Shown here: positions 62,539-64,000 of the stretch, piece by piece
How positions within the stretch are numbered: the stretch's first letter is position 1
Layout: each line of letters opens with the position of its first letter
Assembly (NCBI RefSeq): GCF_014646675.1
Contig: NZ_BMNS01000004.1
Location: 162,094 to 226,093 of the forward strand
Direction: 5' to 3'
DNA: 64,000 bases
Origin: Lutibacter litoralis
Lineage (GTDB): Bacteria; Bacteroidota; Bacteroidia; Flavobacteriales; Flavobacteriaceae
Position numbers and translations under genes: made by a program
Notes under the pieces: model-generated
Databases searched by the model: none
Told to the model about the DNA's origin: nothing
What the model saw: only the letters and a program-made list of their open reading frames with translations

Positions 62539-63999
62539 TTATTCTTTTATAATATGAACTTGCTTTTCGTTCTCACTTTCTTCAATAAGTACAACTTCTC
62601 CTTGCACCAATGTACTGTTCACTTTATAAAAATGATTTGCAGGACTTGAAGAGTTATGCACTACTAAAATAGTATATTTTTTACCGTCAATTTCTAAGCT
62701 AACTGCTTCAACATCTTCATCGGTTAACAAAACGTCTCTACGAGAATAAACTGGTATTTTTTTAGACTTTAAATTTGTTAATTCAGGAAAATATAATAAG
62801 TTAATAAATGAAGTAAACCCAACTGCTTCCTTAAACAATTCTGCGCGTCTGTTTTCAACTTTTAAATTATATTCTGGAGAACGCCATTCATCTGTTAATT
62901 TTAATTCTACACTTTTAATTGGTTGAATTCTTAAATTATTATCTGAAAATGTAGTTTCAATTCCTGCATTTAAAATTTCAACATTTTTATCTGGAAAATT
63001 AAAATATTGCGAATAAGTATGCTTTTCTTTAGCCGAAAAACTATCGAATAACAACCATACATTTGGTTTAATATATAGCATTCTTCTTTTTAGTTTAACT
63101 GGATCTTCTAATCTTTGGTAGGCAGTGTTGATAGCTTCTCCGTAATCAAATAAAGTTGTTGACTTAATAAAATCACCCTCTGCTCTTGCTTCAAATTTAT
63201 TTGTCCAAGAATCTTGATAAACCGTATTTGGTAAATTATCTACTCCTAAAGTATTATGACTCGTATTACTTTTAAAATATTCGCGCCATTTATTATTAAC
63301 ATATGAATAACGTCCGCCATCAATTAAATAATCTCTATTATTGGCATACAATGTGAAATGTAAAATATTATCGTGACCGTGACCGCAACCTAATTTTTTC
63401 AAGTGTAAACTGCTGTATGTGGCATCTTGCTCCCAAGAAGTTCTCATATAAAAACCTCCTGAACTTTCTTGATAAACCGACAAAAAAGAAGGGTTTTTAA
63501 CTTCTAAATTATTATACGCTTTAATTTGTTTTGAGTTAACCAAAAATTGCGTTTCATAACCTACTGTTATATAGGCCCTTGACTTTAACACAGGGTCTTT
63601 AAAAATTAATGCCGCTAACGTTAATAAACCTCGTAAATCTGTATCGTCGCTATCTCCAAGAACTGGTTGATGAAAATTTGGTTTTTGCCATTTTACATTG
63701 GCATAAGCCATATCTTTTGTTTTTTGAACTATTATTTCTGGTAATTCAATATTATTTCGCTGTGCCAGTAAATTCACATTTAAATAACAATGAAAAACTT
63801 CATTATGATACATTGGCGACTGCTCCCACTGACTTCCATCTTCTAATATTTGAAGTTTAATACACGTTTCTAAATTATCAATTGCGTTCTGTTGCCAGTT
63901 TTTAGCTAACTTAAATTCTGATAAAAATTGAGACAAATTAAACAAGCCATGAAATTCTAACACTCCCCAATTACTAGTTTTTGAAAAATTAGTAAATGT
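62539..63999 (-). CDS. Heparinase II/III family polysaccharide lyase (5' end outside window)
   Basis: At least 486 aa, open to the window edge, so the N-terminus and any signal are missing. The visible part covers the end of the alpha-helical toroid (NWGVLEFHGLFNLSQFL, MYHNEVFHCYLN) and most of the heparinase II/III-like beta-sandwich. The latter has the characteristic GCGHGHDNILHFTLYANNRDYLIDGGRYSY, NTSHNTLGVD and LYIKPNVWLLFDSF. These lyases cleave uronic-acid polysaccharides by beta-elimination; the family includes PL12, PL15, PL17 and PL21, and I cannot choose between them. The GTG at 63963 is internal. It leads the lyase-esterase-CBM9 cassette in this window. Confidence 0.9.
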   Translation of the reverse strand, partial: TFTNFSKTSNWGVLEFHGLFNLSQFLSEFKLAKNWQQNAIDNLETCIKLQILEDGSQWEQSPMYHNEVFHCYLNVNLLAQRNNIELPEIIVQKTKDMAYANVKWQKPNFHQPVLGDSDDTDLRGLLTLAALIFKDPVLKSRAYITVGYETQFLVNSKQIKAYNNLEVKNPSFLSVYQESSGGFYMRTSWEQDATYSSLHLKKLGCGHGHDNILHFTLYANNRDYLIDGGRYSYVNNKWREYFKSNTSHNTLGVDNLPNTVYQDSWTNKFEARAEGDFIKSTTLFDYGEAINTAYQRLEDPVKLKRRMLYIKPNVWLLFDSFSAKEKHTYSQYFNFPDKNVEILNAGIETTFSDNNLRIQPIKSVELKLTDEWRSPEYNLKVENRRAELFKEAVGFTSFINLLYFPELTNLKSKKIPVYSRRDVLLTDEDVEAVSLEIDGKKYTILVVHNSSSPANHFYKVNSTLVQGEVVLIEESENEKQVHIIKE

Positions 64000-64000
64000 G

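Overview
The window is a chromosomal segment of a low-GC member of the Bacteroidota, almost certainly a Flavobacteriaceae. The evidence is the AT-rich base composition, SusC/SusD, GLPGLI and type 9 secretion (T9SS) type A C-terminal domain proteins, a hybrid two-component system with Reg_prop propellers, a NagB-PIG-L fusion, TAnnTTTG -7 promoter elements, and the sigma54-regulator/lptE/secG/groES/groEL gene order. Genus cannot be settled from the sequence alone. No rRNA, tRNA, CRISPR array, prophage or transposase was seen.

Layout. 1-5.1 kb: a truncated sigma54 activator, lptE, a TPR-like protein, secG, then groES-groEL, with clear terminators. 5.1-20 kb: housekeeping and envelope genes. These are apt, a hemerythrin-like protein, an outer-membrane barrel/GLPGLI pair facing a histidine kinase/response regulator pair, a deoxynucleoside kinase, pckA, DUF423, DUF2007, a saccharopine dehydrogenase-like protein, trmN6, a glutamine synthetase family protein and a small membrane protein. 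20-25.9 kb: histidine utilisation, with a LysR regulator divergent from hutH-hutU-hutI and two interleaved promoters in between. 25.9-34.4 kb: a DUF218 protein and a tight five-gene N-acetylhexosamine operon (nucleotidyltransferase, NahK-like 1-kinase, NagP-like transporter, NagB-PIG-L fusion, phosphohexomutase). It is divergent from a LacI regulator, and two CG-centred operators lie between them.

34.6-56.6 kb: an 11-gene, 22-kb minus-strand polysaccharide utilisation locus (PUL). In transcription order it holds a GH109-type enzyme, SusC, SusD, two discoidin-bearing surface lipoproteins, a strong internal hairpin, a 1343-aa BNR/PKD/discoidin protein with a T9SS signal, a GH20 hexosaminidase, a small lipocalin-like lipoprotein, a second BNR/PKD propeller protein, an unrecognised secreted propeller-like protein and a DUF5077/DUF3472 lipoprotein. 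56.9-61 kb: a 1368-aa hybrid two-component regulator on the plus strand. 61-64 kb: a converging cassette of a CBM9-like protein, an alpha/beta hydrolase and a heparinase II/III-type lyase cut by the window end.

Working model (inference). The hybrid regulator senses a glycan fragment and drives one or both flanking glycan cassettes. The 1343-aa protein, GH20 and GH109 release N-acetylhexosamines (GalNAc/GlcNAc) at the surface or in the periplasm. NagP imports them, the NahK-like kinase makes the 1-phosphate, and the mutase and NagB-PIG-L fusion carry it to fructose-6-phosphate. The nucleotidyltransferase may feed a UDP-sugar branch. The most interesting unexplained parts are the two paralogous large propellers, the 442-aa orphan and the DUF3472 protein, because their enzymatic roles cannot be named from sequence.
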